A DNA stretch of 64,000 nucleotides from Methylobacterium sp. Leaf123 (GCF_001423405.1 NZ_LMNS01000001.1:501384-565383); one strand, 5' to 3'; shown: positions 45,048 to 54,378, numbered from the stretch's first letter. Notes: generated by a model not told the origin, from the letters alone. Numbers and translations: made by a program.

Positions 45048-45926
45048 CTATCGCAGGAGGCTCGGCCCGAGCTGGTAAGCGAGCAGACAGAAATTGCTCC
45101 AGCCATGGAGCAGCATGCAGGGCCAGAGCCGGCCGGTGCGCCAGCGCAGCCAGCCGAGGGTGAGCGCGAGCGGCAGCAGGGTGAGTGGCCGGGCGAGCGC
45201 GCTCTTGGCGCCCGGATCGAGGGAGATATGGGCGAGGCAGAAGAGGAGCGCCGTTGCCACGATCGTTCCCGCCGGGCCGAGGAACGCGCTGGCTCGGGCG
45301 AAGGTCTCGCCCCGCAGCAGCAACTCCTCCGCGACCGGGGCCAGCACCACGACGAAGGCGAACCACAGGCCGAGCATCGTCGGGTTCAGGAAGGGCGAGA
45401 GACGCACCCCGCTGCCGAAATTCATGTGGAGCGCCGCCGCCGTGGTCGTCACCCAGGCGATGTGGATCAGCGGCCAGAGCGGGAGCAGCAGCCAGAGCCG
45501 CCGCATCGGCAGGCGTGGTTCGAGGGGGCGAGCCAGTCCGAGCCGCTGGCGCCACGCGCCGCCGCTGGCCCAGGCGGCGAGCCCGATCACGAGCCCCGCC
45601 ATCAGCACCTGCCGCAGGGCGTCCATCATGACGCCGCGCCCCGTCACCTCCGACAGGGGCAGCCGCGGGCGGGCGGCGGCGTTCGTGAAAGGGTCGATGC
45701 CGAGCCGCAGATCGCCGCCCACGCGCACGAGGAGGATGGCGAGCCCGCTGGCCAGAAGCAGAATCGCGAGCGGGACCGCGATAAGCCGCAGCACCCGGCC
45801 GAACCACAAAACCCCTCCTTTGAGGGGGGCGAGCGGGGGCTTCGACGGGCGCGCGTCGGCGGTGGCGGGCGGCATATCAGCCACGCTCGCAACGCGGAGC
45901 GGGTCTGAGCGCAGATCGCTCTTCAA
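45048..45926 (-). CDS. CPBP (Abi/CaaX-type) intramembrane metalloprotease
   Basis: A 292-residue polytopic membrane protein with about 7 helices. EELLLRGETFARAS (Glu-Glu-x-x-x-Arg) at ~197 and FCLAHISL and LLHGWSNFCLL supply the metal-binding His/Asn of CPBP proteases. Targets in bacteria are mostly unknown. An in-frame Met17 (MPPATADARP) is another possible start. Confidence 0.85.
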   Translation of the reverse strand: MKSDLRSDPLRVASVADMPPATADARPSKPPLAPLKGGVLWFGRVLRLIAVPLAILLLASGLAILLVRVGGDLRLGIDPFTNAAARPRLPLSEVTGRGVMMDALRQVLMAGLVIGLAAWASGGAWRQRLGLARPLEPRLPMRRLWLLLPLWPLIHIAWVTTTAAALHMNFGSGVRLSPFLNPTMLGLWFAFVVVLAPVAEELLLRGETFARASAFLGPAGTIVATALLFCLAHISLDPGAKSALARPLTLLPLALTLGWLRWRTGRLWPCMLLHGWSNFCLLAYQLGPSLLR

Positions 45927-45959
45927 AACCGCCGTCGGCCTCTCTATATTCGCTTTGCC

Positions 45960-46295
45960 GGTCGCAAGGCCGGCTATGGCGATAAACGTTCTTCGAAATA
46001 AACCTATCGGACCCGGGGGCGGTACCCGGCGCCTCCACCCGAACCCAGGACCGATGGCCGCACGGCCTCAGCGTGTTGGGTTCCGGCGGGGGCGAAATAG
46101 GATCGACGAGGGCGTAAAGGGTGAACTTTCGCTCGGCATGGTTCCGCCGTTATCGGGCCTTTGCAATAGTTGCCAACGACAACTTTGCTCCGGTGGCTGT
46201 CGCCGCGTAAGCGGTGCCAAAAACCGACCTAAAGTCCTAGCGGGTAGCACCGCATAGGCGGGGTTCGGAGGTACCTGGCAACAGAAACCTCCACT
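45960..46295 (+). ncRNA. ssrA: tmRNA (ssrA), two-piece circularly permuted type
   Basis: The acceptor piece ends with T stem CCGGG/CCCGG and CGCCTCCACC at 46029-46038. After a ~50-nt spacer the coding piece begins GGGGGCGAAATAGGATCGAC at 46088; GGGGGCG pairs with CGCCTCC to rebuild the acceptor stem. The tag frame is 46172-46210, GCC to TAA, reading ANDNFAPVAVAA. A 3' hairpin GGAGGT/ACCTCC ends near 46292. The full CCA is not encoded. This permuted form is characteristic of alphaproteobacteria. Piece boundaries are estimated. Confidence 0.92.
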
Positions 46296-46352
46296 CAATT
46301 TCCACGACCCGGCGCAGCCCCATCCCGGCCGTGACCGGTGAAGCGAGCGCCG

Positions 46353-47006
46353 ATGGCCGAAGATCTGATCCGTTACGATCTCCTGGTTCAGGACGCCCTG
46401 CGCGGTGTCGTGCGCAAGGTGCTGACCGACGCCGCGCGTGAAGGGCTGTCGGGCGAGCATCACTTCTACATTTCGTTCCGGACCGAGGCGCCGGGTGTGC
46501 GCATGTCGCAGCGCCTGCGCGAGAAGTACCCGCAGGACATGACAATCGTCCTGCAGCACCAGTTCTGGGATCTCGGCGTGACGGAGCACAGCTTCGAGGT
46601 CGGGCTGTCCTTCTCGGGCGTGCCGGAGCGGCTGCTGATTCCGTTCGACGCTTTGTCGGGCTTCTTCGATCCGTCCGTGCAGTTCGGGCTCAAGTTCGAC
46701 CTCAACGAGGGGGCCGAGGGCGAACAGACGGATGAGACGCAGCCGAGCGCCCCGGCCAAGACCGGCCCGCGCGGAGCGGCCTCCGAGCCCGCCGAGATCA
46801 AGCCGAGGAGCACGGGTCTCGCCACGGTGCAGAACGGCCCGAAGATTGTTCCGGCCCTTCCCGCTACGGGCAAGGCGAAGACGGATCTCAAGCCGGACAA
46901 CAAGCCCGAAGAGGGCGGCGAGGCCAAGCCCGAGGCCGCCGAGAAGACAGATCGCGACGGCTCGGCCGAGGTCGTGAGCCTCGACGCCTTCCGTAAAAAG
47001 AACTGA
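46353..47006 (+). CDS. sspB: SspB-family ClpXP adaptor
   Basis: A 217-residue protein from ATG 46353 (GTG 46338 possible). The folded SspB domain (RYDLLVQDALRGVVRKVLTDAA...FYISFRTEAPGVRMS; MTIVLQHQFWDLGV) is followed by a long disordered acidic/proline linker and the C-terminal ClpX-binding tail VVSLDAFRKKN. It tethers ssrA-tagged proteins to ClpXP. It lies directly downstream of the tmRNA gene that makes those tags. Confidence 0.93.
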   Translation: MAEDLIRYDLLVQDALRGVVRKVLTDAAREGLSGEHHFYISFRTEAPGVRMSQRLREKYPQDMTIVLQHQFWDLGVTEHSFEVGLSFSGVPERLLIPFDALSGFFDPSVQFGLKFDLNEGAEGEQTDETQPSAPAKTGPRGAASEPAEIKPRSTGLATVQNGPKIVPALPATGKAKTDLKPDNKPEEGGEAKPEAAEKTDRDGSAEVVSLDAFRKKN

Positions 47007-47018
47007 TTCTTTCTCCTC

Positions 47019-47054
47019 CGCGGCCCGCTCCTCTTCCGGAGGAGCGGGCTGCGC
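47019..47054. terminator. Long hairpin between convergent sspB and P450 genes
   Basis: GCGGCCCGCTCCTC pairs with GAGGAGCGGGCTGC (one G-U) around TTCCG. Placed between two converging genes; no strong T-run on either side. Confidence 0.55.
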
Positions 47055-47058
47055 GCGT

Positions 47059-48459
47059 TTAAGCGCGCCGCTGGGCCAGCATTCGCAGGCCGTCCTTCGG
47101 CCGCAGCGTCACGCGGTGAAGCGGTGTCACCGGCGGATGATCCGCCGGCAGGGTGAGCCGCACCGCGCGCGCTACATGGGCGAGGACCAACGTCGCCTCC
47201 TGCACCGAAAAACTCTGGCCGATGCAGACCCGCGGACCCGCCCCGAACGGCAGGTAGGCGAAGCGCTCGACGCGGTCGCGCCGCTCTCCGAGGAAGCGCT
47301 CGGGAATGAAGGCGTCGGGCTCGTCCCACAGCTTGCGATGCCGGTGCATCACCCAGGGCGCGATGATGACGGTCGAGTTGCGTGGGATCTTCACCCGGCC
47401 GATTCGGTCCTCGCGGAGCGCTTGGCGGCTGAGGAACGGCACCGGCGGGAAGAGCCGCATCGTCTCCTCCATCACCGCCTTGGTGAAGGGCAACCGGTCG
47501 AGCTGCAACGCGCCGTCCGGTCCCACGGCGGCATCGACCTCCGCCTCGACACGGGTACGCGCCGCCTCATCCTGCGACAGGCAGTAGAGCGCCCAGGTCA
47601 GGGCGTTGGCCGTGGTCTCGTGGCCGGCGGCGATGAAGGTGACGATGTTGGCCTTCACTTCGAGGTCGGAGAGGCCGCGGCCGGTCTCCGGGTCCTGAGC
47701 CGCGAGGAGCAGCGTCATCAGATCGTGCGGCGCCTCGCCGCGGGCGAGCGCCGCCTTGCGCTCGTCGAGCAGCGTATCGACCACCTCGGCAAAGAACCGC
47801 AAAGCCGGCCGCGCCCGCAGGCGGCCGAGCCGCGGTACGAAGGCGGGGAAGCCGAACACGTCGAGGGGATCGATCGGCCCAATCGATTCGAGCAGGCGGG
47901 TGATCGCGCGTCCCAGCGCATCGGGATCGCCCGGAAGCCCTTGCGTGAAGATCGTCCGCTCCAACACGTCGAGGGTGGCGCGGGTCATCTCCAGGGCGAC
48001 ATCGACCGTGGCGCCGTCGCGGCGCGCCAGACGCCGGCCGAGGCGTTCGCCGGCGGCGTCCATCTTCGCGACGAAGCCAGCGACATGACGCGCCGAAAAG
48101 ATCGGCGCGAGCGTGCGCCGCTGAAGCCGCCACTCGTTGCCTTCCGCCGTGAGCAGGCCGTCGCCGAGGCCAGGGGCCAGCACGCGCTTTTGCAGGTCGT
48201 CCTTGCGGTAGTGGGCGGCACGCTCCACCAGCAGGTAGCGCACCAGGGCCGGATCGCTCACGACGGTGATGCGCCCCATCGCCGTCTCGCCCGCGACGAC
48301 GAATTCCTCGAAATGCGCGTCCATCCACGTCGCGATCGGGTTCTCGCGCACCTTTTTCAGGAAAGCGAAGAGACCGAGCGGCTGCGTGAGCGGCGGCGGC
48401 ACCTTGGGCCGGAAAAGCGGTGTGGTCGTCGGTGGCGCGAGGGGCAGCGTATCCAGCAT
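47059..48459 (-). CDS. Cytochrome P450
   Basis: A 466-residue P450. I-helix oxygen motif AGHETTANAL at ~280, K-helix ETMR, and heme loop FGAGPRVCIGQSF with Cys412 as the iron ligand. No membrane anchor; soluble bacterial class. The sequence pattern (VVADLLVERAAHYRKDD-like start, PRVCIGQ) suits fatty-acid/CYP102-like hydroxylases, but the substrate and redox partner are not inferable. No ferredoxin gene is adjacent. Confidence 0.93.
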   Translation of the reverse strand: MLDTLPLAPPTTTPLFRPKVPPPLTQPLGLFAFLKKVRENPIATWMDAHFEEFVVAGETAMGRITVVSDPALVRYLLVERAAHYRKDDLQKRVLAPGLGDGLLTAEGNEWRLQRRTLAPIFSARHVAGFVAKMDAAGERLGRRLARRDGATVDVALEMTRATLDVLERTIFTQGLPGDPDALGRAITRLLESIGPIDPLDVFGFPAFVPRLGRLRARPALRFFAEVVDTLLDERKAALARGEAPHDLMTLLLAAQDPETGRGLSDLEVKANIVTFIAAGHETTANALTWALYCLSQDEAARTRVEAEVDAAVGPDGALQLDRLPFTKAVMEETMRLFPPVPFLSRQALREDRIGRVKIPRNSTVIIAPWVMHRHRKLWDEPDAFIPERFLGERRDRVERFAYLPFGAGPRVCIGQSFSVQEATLVLAHVARAVRLTLPADHPPVTPLHRVTLRPKDGLRMLAQRRA

Positions 48460-48584
48460 CGGCAGGCGAACAACCTCGGCGGTAACGGAGTGCGCGATGC
48501 GTCATCCCCCGTTCCGGGCTGGCATCGCGCTTGTCATCGTGCTTCGTTAAGTAGGGCCGCATCAGAGCCAACGAAGAGGCCACG

Positions 48585-50003
48585 ATGTCGCCGCACGAGA
48601 ACCCTTCCGTCGAGACGCGCACCGAGTCCGACACCTTCGGCCCGATCGAAGTGCCCGCCCACCGCTACTGGGGCGCCCAGACGCAGCGCTCGATCCAGAA
48701 CTTCAAGATCGGCACCGAGCGCCAGCCGGCGCCGCTCGTCCATGCGCTCGGCATCGTCAAGCAGGCGGCCGCGCTGGTGAACAAGGATCTCGGCGGCCTC
48801 GATCCGAAGATCGCCGACGCGATCGCCGAATCCGCCGCCGAAGTGGTCGCCGGACAGCACGACGACGAGTTCCCGCTGGTGGTGTGGCAGACGGGCTCGG
48901 GCACGCAGTCCAACATGAACGCCAACGAGGTCATCGCCAGCCTCGCCAACGAGCGGCTCGGGGGCAAGCGCGGCGGCAAATCGCCGGTCCACCCCAACGA
49001 TCATTGCAACCGCGGCCAGTCCTCGAACGACACCTTCCCCACCGCCATGCACATTGCGGTTGCCCGCGAGGTTCAGGAGCGGCTGCTGCCGGCGCTCTCC
49101 CACCTGCACACCGCGCTCGATGCCAAGGCGAAAGAGTTCGAGAGCATCGTCAAGATCGGCCGCACCCACTTGCAGGATGCGACGCCGGTCTCGCTCGGTC
49201 AGGAATTCTCCGGCTACGCCGCACAGGTCGCGCTCGGTGGCGCGCGCATCGCCGCTACGCTCCCCGGCGTGCTGGCGCTGGCGCAGGGCGGCACCGCCGT
49301 CGGCACCGGCCTCAACGCGCATCCGGAATTCGCGGAGCGGTTCGCGGCCAAGGTCGCGGAGTTGACCGGGCTGCCCTTCACCTCGGCCGAGAACAAGTTC
49401 GAGGCGCTTGCCACCCACGACGCCCTCGTCTTCCTCCAGGGCGCGCTGACGGCTTTGGCCTCGGGCCTGTTCAAGATCGCCAACGACATCCGCCTGCTCG
49501 GCTCCGGCCCGCGCTCGGGCCTCGGCGAATTGTCGCTGCCGGAGAACGAGCCCGGCTCGTCGATCATGCCGGGCAAAGTCAACCCGACCCAGTGCGAGGC
49601 GCTGACGATGGTCTGCGCGCAGGTGGTCGGCAACGGCACCACGGTGAGCTTTGCCGGCTCACAGGGCCATTTCGAGCTCAACGTGTTCAAGCCGGTGATC
49701 GCCAACGCGGTGCTGCAATCGGTGCGGATTCTGGCCGACGCCTCGGTCAGCTTCACCGACAATTGCGTCGTCGGCATCAAGGCCAACACCGACCGGATCA
49801 GCGACCTGATGAGCCGCTCGCTCATGCTGGTGACGGCGCTCGCCCCCTCGATCGGCTACGACAAGGCCGCCGAGATCGCCAAAACCGCGCACAAGAACGG
49901 CACCACCCTCAAGGAAGAGGCGCTGCGGCTCGGCTACGTCACGGACGAGGAGTTCGAGCGGGTCGTGCGCCCCGAAACCATGCTGGCGCCGAGCGCGGAA
50001 TAA
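48585..50003 (+). CDS. fumC: Fumarate hydratase class II
   Basis: A 472-residue iron-independent fumarase. [36 protein letters not shown] and the signature [15 protein letters not shown] at ~326 are intact. TCA cycle step fumarate to malate. Start ATG 48585. Length is typical (460-470). Confidence 0.96.
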   Translation: MSPHENPSVETRTESDTFGPIEVPAHRYWGAQTQRSIQNFKIGTERQPAPLVHALGIVKQAAALVNKDLGGLDPKIADAIAESAAEVVAGQHDDEFPLVVWQTGSGTQSNMNANEVIASLANERLGGKRGGKSPVHPNDHCNRGQSSNDTFPTAMHIAVAREVQERLLPALSHLHTALDAKAKEFESIVKIGRTHLQDATPVSLGQEFSGYAAQVALGGARIAATLPGVLALAQGGTAVGTGLNAHPEFAERFAAKVAELTGLPFTSAENKFEALATHDALVFLQGALTALASGLFKIANDIRLLGSGPRSGLGELSLPENEPGSSIMPGKVNPTQCEALTMVCAQVVGNGTTVSFAGSQGHFELNVFKPVIANAVLQSVRILADASVSFTDNCVVGIKANTDRISDLMSRSLMLVTALAPSIGYDKAAEIAKTAHKNGTTLKEEALRLGYVTDEEFERVVRPETMLAPSAE

Positions 50004-50063
50004 GCGCTAGTTTCGCTTCCCGGCGCGGACCATCCGCGTCGGGTCGTACGGAGGGCTAACACG

Positions 50064-50252
50064 GTGGCCGAGATCATCAACCTGCGCCAAGTGCGCAAGG
50101 ACCGTGAGAAGGCGGCGAAAGAGGCCAAGGCCGCGGAGAACCGCATCCTGTTCAGCCGGCCGAAGAAGGCGAAGACACTGGCCGAGACGCGCAAGGCGAT
50201 CGAGCAGTCCCGCCATGAGGGACACCGCCTCGCCGATCCCGACAAGGAATGA
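50064..50252 (+). CDS. DUF4169 family protein
   Basis: A 62-residue basic helical protein (AEIINLRQVRKDREKAAKEAKAAENRILFSRPK), the DUF4169 signature. GTG 50064 follows GGAGG. Its stop overlaps the next gene's ATG. Function unknown, but the pair with an RHH protein is conserved in alphaproteobacteria. Confidence 0.85.
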   Translation: MAEIINLRQVRKDREKAAKEAKAAENRILFSRPKKAKTLAETRKAIEQSRHEGHRLADPDKE

Positions 50253-50560
50253 CGCGGGCGCCCCTGCGGGAAAACGCGAAACGCTCGGTCATGATCGCGG
50301 GCCACCGCACCAGCGTTTCGCTGGAAGCGGAGTTTTGGGGCGCACTCCAAGAGATCGCGCAGGCGCGCGGACAATCGGTGCAGGCGCTGATCGGCGCGAT
50401 CGATTCCGAGCGCGGCGCGCGTAATCTTTCCTCGGCAATCCGGGTGTTCGTGCTCGGCGCGTTTCGCGACGAGCACGCGCCGTCAGAGCGCCCCCTCCCT
50501 GATCGCACCGGGATCGGCCAGGGCGTGCAGGAGGCCGGCGGCGGAATGGGCGAAGCGTAG
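50249..50560 (+). CDS. Ribbon-helix-helix domain protein
   Basis: A 103-residue protein. KRSVMIAGHRTSVSLEAEFWGALQEIAQARGQSVQALIGAID is an RHH DNA-binding fold (pfam RHH_4 type), and NLSSAIRVFVLGAF is the following helix. ATGA coupling to the DUF4169 gene. Its last 78 nt overlap the convergent mmcB gene. Confidence 0.8.
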   Translation: MTRAPLRENAKRSVMIAGHRTSVSLEAEFWGALQEIAQARGQSVQALIGAIDSERGARNLSSAIRVFVLGAFRDEHAPSERPLPDRTGIGQGVQEAGGGMGEA

Positions 50561-50968
50561 GGTGACGGACTTGCGCCGGGCCGGGCTCAGCGGATGGTCC
50601 GGCGGTTCGCGCAGGATCGCCGCGCCGAAGGAATCGGCGACGATGAGGCCGCATTCCTCCGGGATCAGCGATTCCGGCACCGTCTCGGGGATCGCGAAGA
50701 AGAAGCGGTCGCAATAGTCGCGGTAATCCGGCCATTTCCGGTCGGCGCGGAAATCGGCGACGCTCGACTTGATCTCGACAATGGTGAGCCGGCCCGCGCC
50801 GCAGAGCGCGATCACGTCGGCCCGGCGCCCATTGGCGAGTGAGAATTCCGGTAGGCTCACGCAGCCCATTTCGGCGAGCAGGCGACGGACCCCGCGCTGG
50901 ATGTTGAGCGCGGTCGGCGACTGGCGCCGGTCCGGTGGCAAGACGAGGTGAGCGAGCGCTGTGGACAT
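50483..50968 (-). CDS. mmcB: MmcB family DNA repair protein
   Basis: A 161-residue protein from ATG 50968. ALNIQRGVRRLLAEMGC, EFSLANGRRADVIALCGAGRLTIVEIKSSVADFRADRKWPDYRDYCDRFFFAIP contain a PD-(D/E)XK nuclease-like core (Asp-Val-Ile...Glu-Ile-Lys). MmcB is a damage-induced repair nuclease in alphaproteobacteria. The first 15 codons of the longer frame are not conserved-looking. Confidence 0.88.
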   Translation of the reverse strand: MSTALAHLVLPPDRRQSPTALNIQRGVRRLLAEMGCVSLPEFSLANGRRADVIALCGAGRLTIVEIKSSVADFRADRKWPDYRDYCDRFFFAIPETVPESLIPEECGLIVADSFGAAILREPPDHPLSPARRKSVTLRFAHSAAGLLHALADPGAIREGAL

Positions 50969-51037
50969 GCCGGGGCGTTGGCTTGCGGATGAGGCCGAAT
51001 CGAGTCCGCGCATCCTGCCAGCACGATTACCTCGGTG

Positions 51038-51832
51038 TCACCGGCCGCTTTGCCGCACGGCCAAAGCCGCCCGGATCGCCGCGAACCCATCCGTCAGCGC
51101 GGCCGGGCCCGGCTGGAGGATCAGCGGCGACTTGATCTCGTGGATACGGCCCGTCGCCACGGCGGGAATGGCCTCCCATCCCGGCCGGTTGCGGATGCGC
51201 TCCACATTGACGCGCTTGCCGCACCACGAAGCGAGGATGACGTCGGGTGCGCCTGCGATCACCTGCTCAGCGGTGACGATCCGGTCTTTCGCTGCCTGCG
51301 CACGGCTCAACTCCGGAAACACGTCCTGCCCACCGGCATAGCCGATGAGGTCGGAGACCCAGCCGATGCCGGAGATCATCGGCTCGTCCCATTCCTCGAA
51401 ATAGACCTTCAGCCTCACGCCGCCCGCGCTCTCGGCGGCAGCCTCGGCAAGCTGTGCCTCGTAGGACCGGGCCAGCGCCTCGGCCCGCTCCGCCGCGCCG
51501 ACGAGGGCGCCGACGGTGCGGATCATCGCGAGGCAGCCGGCGACATCGCGCTGGTTGAACAGGTGGACCGCGATGCCGGCGCGGGCGAGGCTGGCGACGA
51601 TCTCCGCTTGAAGATCTGAGAAGGCCAGAACGAGATCCGGTTCGAGGGCGAGGATCTTGGGCAGATCGGCGCTGGTGAAGGCCGAGACCCGCGGCTTCTC
51701 CCGGCGCACCTGCGGCGGGCGCACGGCGTAGCCCGAAACGCCGACGATGCGGCGATCCTCGCCCAGCAGGTAGAGCGTCTCGACGGTCTCCTCGGTGAGG
51801 CAGACAATGCGTTCGGGCGGAAAGCGGCGCAT
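51038..51832 (-). CDS. Cobalamin-binding (BtuF-like) protein without signal peptide
   Basis: A 264-residue protein with the periplasmic-binding fold of BtuF/FhuD (RIVCLTEETVETLYLLGEDRRIVGVSGYAVRPPQV; LALEPDLVLAFSDLQAEIVASL; WDEPMISGIGWVSDLIGYAGG). It starts directly at the fold, with no signal peptide or lipobox, and no BtuCD genes are adjacent. It may act in the cytoplasm or be exported in an unknown way. Upstream (51839) is a DedA gene in the same direction. Confidence 0.75.
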   Translation of the reverse strand: MRRFPPERIVCLTEETVETLYLLGEDRRIVGVSGYAVRPPQVRREKPRVSAFTSADLPKILALEPDLVLAFSDLQAEIVASLARAGIAVHLFNQRDVAGCLAMIRTVGALVGAAERAEALARSYEAQLAEAAAESAGGVRLKVYFEEWDEPMISGIGWVSDLIGYAGGQDVFPELSRAQAAKDRIVTAEQVIAGAPDVILASWCGKRVNVERIRNRPGWEAIPAVATGRIHEIKSPLILQPGPAALTDGFAAIRAALAVRQSGR

Positions 51833-51838
51833 GGCGCG

Positions 51839-52360
51839 TCAGTAATGCAGCCACGTCAGCAGGCCCGCACCGGGGGCGAGCAGGACGAAGGCCCAGACGA
51901 AGGCCGAACTCCAATTCGCGAGCTGGAACGGGATGCGGGCGAGGCCGAAGCTGCCGGCGACCAGCGGCACCACCGCCCGCGCCGGACCGATGAAGCGGCC
52001 GATGAGAATCGCCCCCGCCCCCCAGCGCCGCAGGAAGGCTTCGGCCTTGGCCGTCATCTCCGGGTGCCGGCTCATCGGCCAGAGGCGCTTCACGCCGTCC
52101 TTGTAGTAATGCCCGACCTCGTAGGAGACCCAATCCCCCAGCCCCGCGCCGATGCCCGCCCCGATCACCAGGGGCCAGAACGGCAGGCCGCTGCTGCCGA
52201 TCAGCGCGCCGACGCCGAGCAGGATCGCCGTGGCCGGCACCAGCAGCGACAGGACCGCCAGCGATTCGCAGAAGGCGATCACGCCCGTCACCAAGGGTGC
52301 CCACGCCTTGTAGGTCTCGATGAAGGTGAGGACGGATTGGCGGGCGGCGTCGAAATCCAT
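51839..52360 (-). CDS. DedA family membrane protein
   Basis: A 173-residue protein from ATG 52360. SNARE-associated/DedA fold: VIGAGIGAGLGDWVSYEVGHYYKDG, FLRRWGAGAILIGRFIGPARAVVPLVAGSFGLARIPF with the family's Arg and Pro-containing helices. DedA proteins act as lipid flippases/translocases. Shorter than many members at the C-terminus. Longer frame to 52444 looks unconserved. Confidence 0.88.
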   Translation of the reverse strand: MDFDAARQSVLTFIETYKAWAPLVTGVIAFCESLAVLSLLVPATAILLGVGALIGSSGLPFWPLVIGAGIGAGLGDWVSYEVGHYYKDGVKRLWPMSRHPEMTAKAEAFLRRWGAGAILIGRFIGPARAVVPLVAGSFGLARIPFQLANWSSAFVWAFVLLAPGAGLLTWLHY

Positions 52361-52577
52361 ACGCACTCCGGAAGATTGGCCGAGAGCCGTATCCGACCTG
52401 ATGGCATCAGGCCGGCGTCTCTCGGTCTTTGTTTTGATGTGCATCTTTCGACGAACCGGTGACCGCTTCGTCGGGCTGCGCTCAAGGTCGGCCGAGCCCT
52501 AACGCGCCGCTGCATCGATCGGATGCGCGCGGGGGCCCGCCGGGTTATCACGATGCAGGAGCGGATACCGGAGCACC

Positions 52578-53429
52578 ATGAAGGTCCTGTCGATCCAGTC
52601 GCATGTCGCCTACGGCCATGTGGGCAATTCGTCCGCCGTGTTCCCGATGCAGCGGCTCGGGGTCGAGGTCTGGCCGGTGCACACGGTGCAGTTCTCCAAC
52701 CATACCGGCTACGGGCAGTGGCGCGGGCGCGTCTTCGACGGGCCGGCGGTGGAGGAGGTGGTGCAGGGCGTGGCCGAGCGCGGCGCGCTCAAGGAGTGCA
52801 ACGCCGTGCTCTCCGGCTATATGGGCTCGGCCGATATCGGCACCGCGATCCTGCGAACGGTCGCCGCCGTGCGGGCTGCCAACCGCGAGGCGCTCTATTG
52901 CTGCGATCCGGTGATCGGCGACACCTATTCCGGCGTCTATGTCCGTCCCGGCATCGCCGATTTCATGCGCTCGCAGGCCGTTCCGGCGGCCGACATCCTC
53001 ACCCCGAACCAGTTCGAACTCGACCTGATCTCGGATGCGCCGAGCGACACGCTGGAGGCGGCCAAGGCGGCGGTTGCTTCCGTGCAGGCGCTCGGTCCCC
53101 GCGTCCTGCTCGTCACCTCGCTCGTCACGGCGGAGACGCCGCCGGACGCGATCGACATGATGGCAGCCGAGGGCGGCTCGTTCTGGCGGGTGCGCACGCC
53201 CCGGCTCGACCTGAAAGCGGTCTCGGGCGCGGGCGATGCGGTGGCCGCGCTCTATCTCGTGCATTACCTGCGCACCGGCTCGGCGGCCCTGGCGCTCGGC
53301 ATGGCGGCGGCCTCGATCCACGGCCTGCTGCGCCGGACCGCGGAGGCCGGCTCGGAAGAGTTGCTGACCGTCGCCGCGCAGGAAGAATTCGTCGCGCCGA
53401 GCGCCGCCTTCCCCGTCGAGATCGTTTGA
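52578..53429 (+). CDS. pdxY: Pyridoxal kinase PdxY
   Basis: A 283-residue ribokinase-family enzyme. MKVLSIQSHVAYGHVGNSSAVFPMQRLG, FSNHTGYGQWRG, YCCDPVIGDTYSGVYV, ILTPNQFELDLIS and the catalytic GAGDAVAALYLVHYL (Asp) are intact. It phosphorylates pyridoxal in the B6 salvage pathway. First of a possible three-gene run with the PhzF and Nudix genes. Confidence 0.94.
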   Translation: MKVLSIQSHVAYGHVGNSSAVFPMQRLGVEVWPVHTVQFSNHTGYGQWRGRVFDGPAVEEVVQGVAERGALKECNAVLSGYMGSADIGTAILRTVAAVRAANREALYCCDPVIGDTYSGVYVRPGIADFMRSQAVPAADILTPNQFELDLISDAPSDTLEAAKAAVASVQALGPRVLLVTSLVTAETPPDAIDMMAAEGGSFWRVRTPRLDLKAVSGAGDAVAALYLVHYLRTGSAALALGMAAASIHGLLRRTAEAGSEELLTVAAQEEFVAPSAAFPVEIV

Positions 53430-53445
53430 ACCGTCCCAAGGAGTC

Positions 53446-54378
53446 ATGATGCCGGAACGCCGCTTCGCCACCCTCGACGTGTTCACCGATACGCCGCTGG
53501 CCGGAAACCCGCTCGCGGTGGTGCTCGATGCCGATGGGCTCAGCGCCGAGGCGATGCAGGCGATCGCCGGTGAGTTCAACCTGTCGGAAACGGTGTTCGT
53601 CCTGCCCCCGGCCGAGCCGCGCCACCGGGCCCGCCTGCGCATCTTCACGCCGGCCCGCGAACTGCCCTTCGCCGGTCACCCGACGGTCGGTACGGCCGTG
53701 CTGCTCGCCCTGCGCGACCGGGCCGAGCGGCAGGCGGTGGCTTTGGCGGATGCTGCCGCCTTCGGGCTCGAGGAAGAGATCGGTATCGTCTCCTGCGTCG
53801 TCGAGGCGGCGGAGGATGGCAAAACCGGCCGTGCCCGCTTCAAGCTGCCGGTTCTGCCGACCTATCTCGGCGAGGCCCCGGCCAACGATGCCCTGGCCGC
53901 GGCCCTCGGACTGAAGCCGAGTGATCTCGGCTTCAACCGCCATCAGCCGAGCCGGCACGGCGCCGGCCCCGCCTTCACCTTCGTGCCGCTCGCCTCCGGC
54001 GAGGCGCTGGCACAGGCCCGGCTCGATACCGCCCGGTTCGAGCGCCTGTTCCGGCATGCCGAGCCCAACGCGCTCTACCTCTACGCCCTCGATGCGGAGG
54101 GCCTTGGGCAGAGCTACCAAGCGCGGATGTTCGCCCCTCATTTCGGCATCACGGAAGACCCGGCCACGGGCGGCGCCGCGGCGGCCTTCGCCGGTGTGCT
54201 GATGCAGTTCGAGCCGCTGGGCGAGGGCACCCACGACGTGGTGATCCGCCAGGGCGTCGCCATGGGGCGGCCGAGCACGATCGACCTTCAGGTCGTCATC
54301 GCGGAGGGCGCCCTGCGCTCCGTCGAGATCGGCGGGAAGGCCGTGGTGGTGAGCGAGGGCGTGCTGCGTGTCGATTGA
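53446..54378 (+). CDS. PhzF family isomerase
   Basis: A 310-residue protein (ATG 53446 or 53449, AAGGAG upstream). FATLDVFTDTPLAGNPLAVVLDADGL, FNLSETVFVLPP (catalytic Glu) and FAGHPTVGTA are PhzF signatures; EDPATGGAAAAFAGVL is in the second half. Family members isomerise or epimerise small acids; the actual substrate is unknown and no phenazine genes are nearby. Overlaps the Nudix gene start by 11 nt. Confidence 0.88.
   Translation: MMPERRFATLDVFTDTPLAGNPLAVVLDADGLSAEAMQAIAGEFNLSETVFVLPPAEPRHRARLRIFTPARELPFAGHPTVGTAVLLALRDRAERQAVALADAAAFGLEEEIGIVSCVVEAAEDGKTGRARFKLPVLPTYLGEAPANDALAAALGLKPSDLGFNRHQPSRHGAGPAFTFVPLASGEALAQARLDTARFERLFRHAEPNALYLYALDAEGLGQSYQARMFAPHFGITEDPATGGAAAAFAGVLMQFEPLGEGTHDVVIRQGVAMGRPSTIDLQVVIAEGALRSVEIGGKAVVVSEGVLRVD

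Noticed and set aside
46068-46589. 173-codon minus-strand frame across the tmRNA and sspB start
   Set aside because: The region is the coding piece of the tmRNA and the start of sspB on the plus strand.
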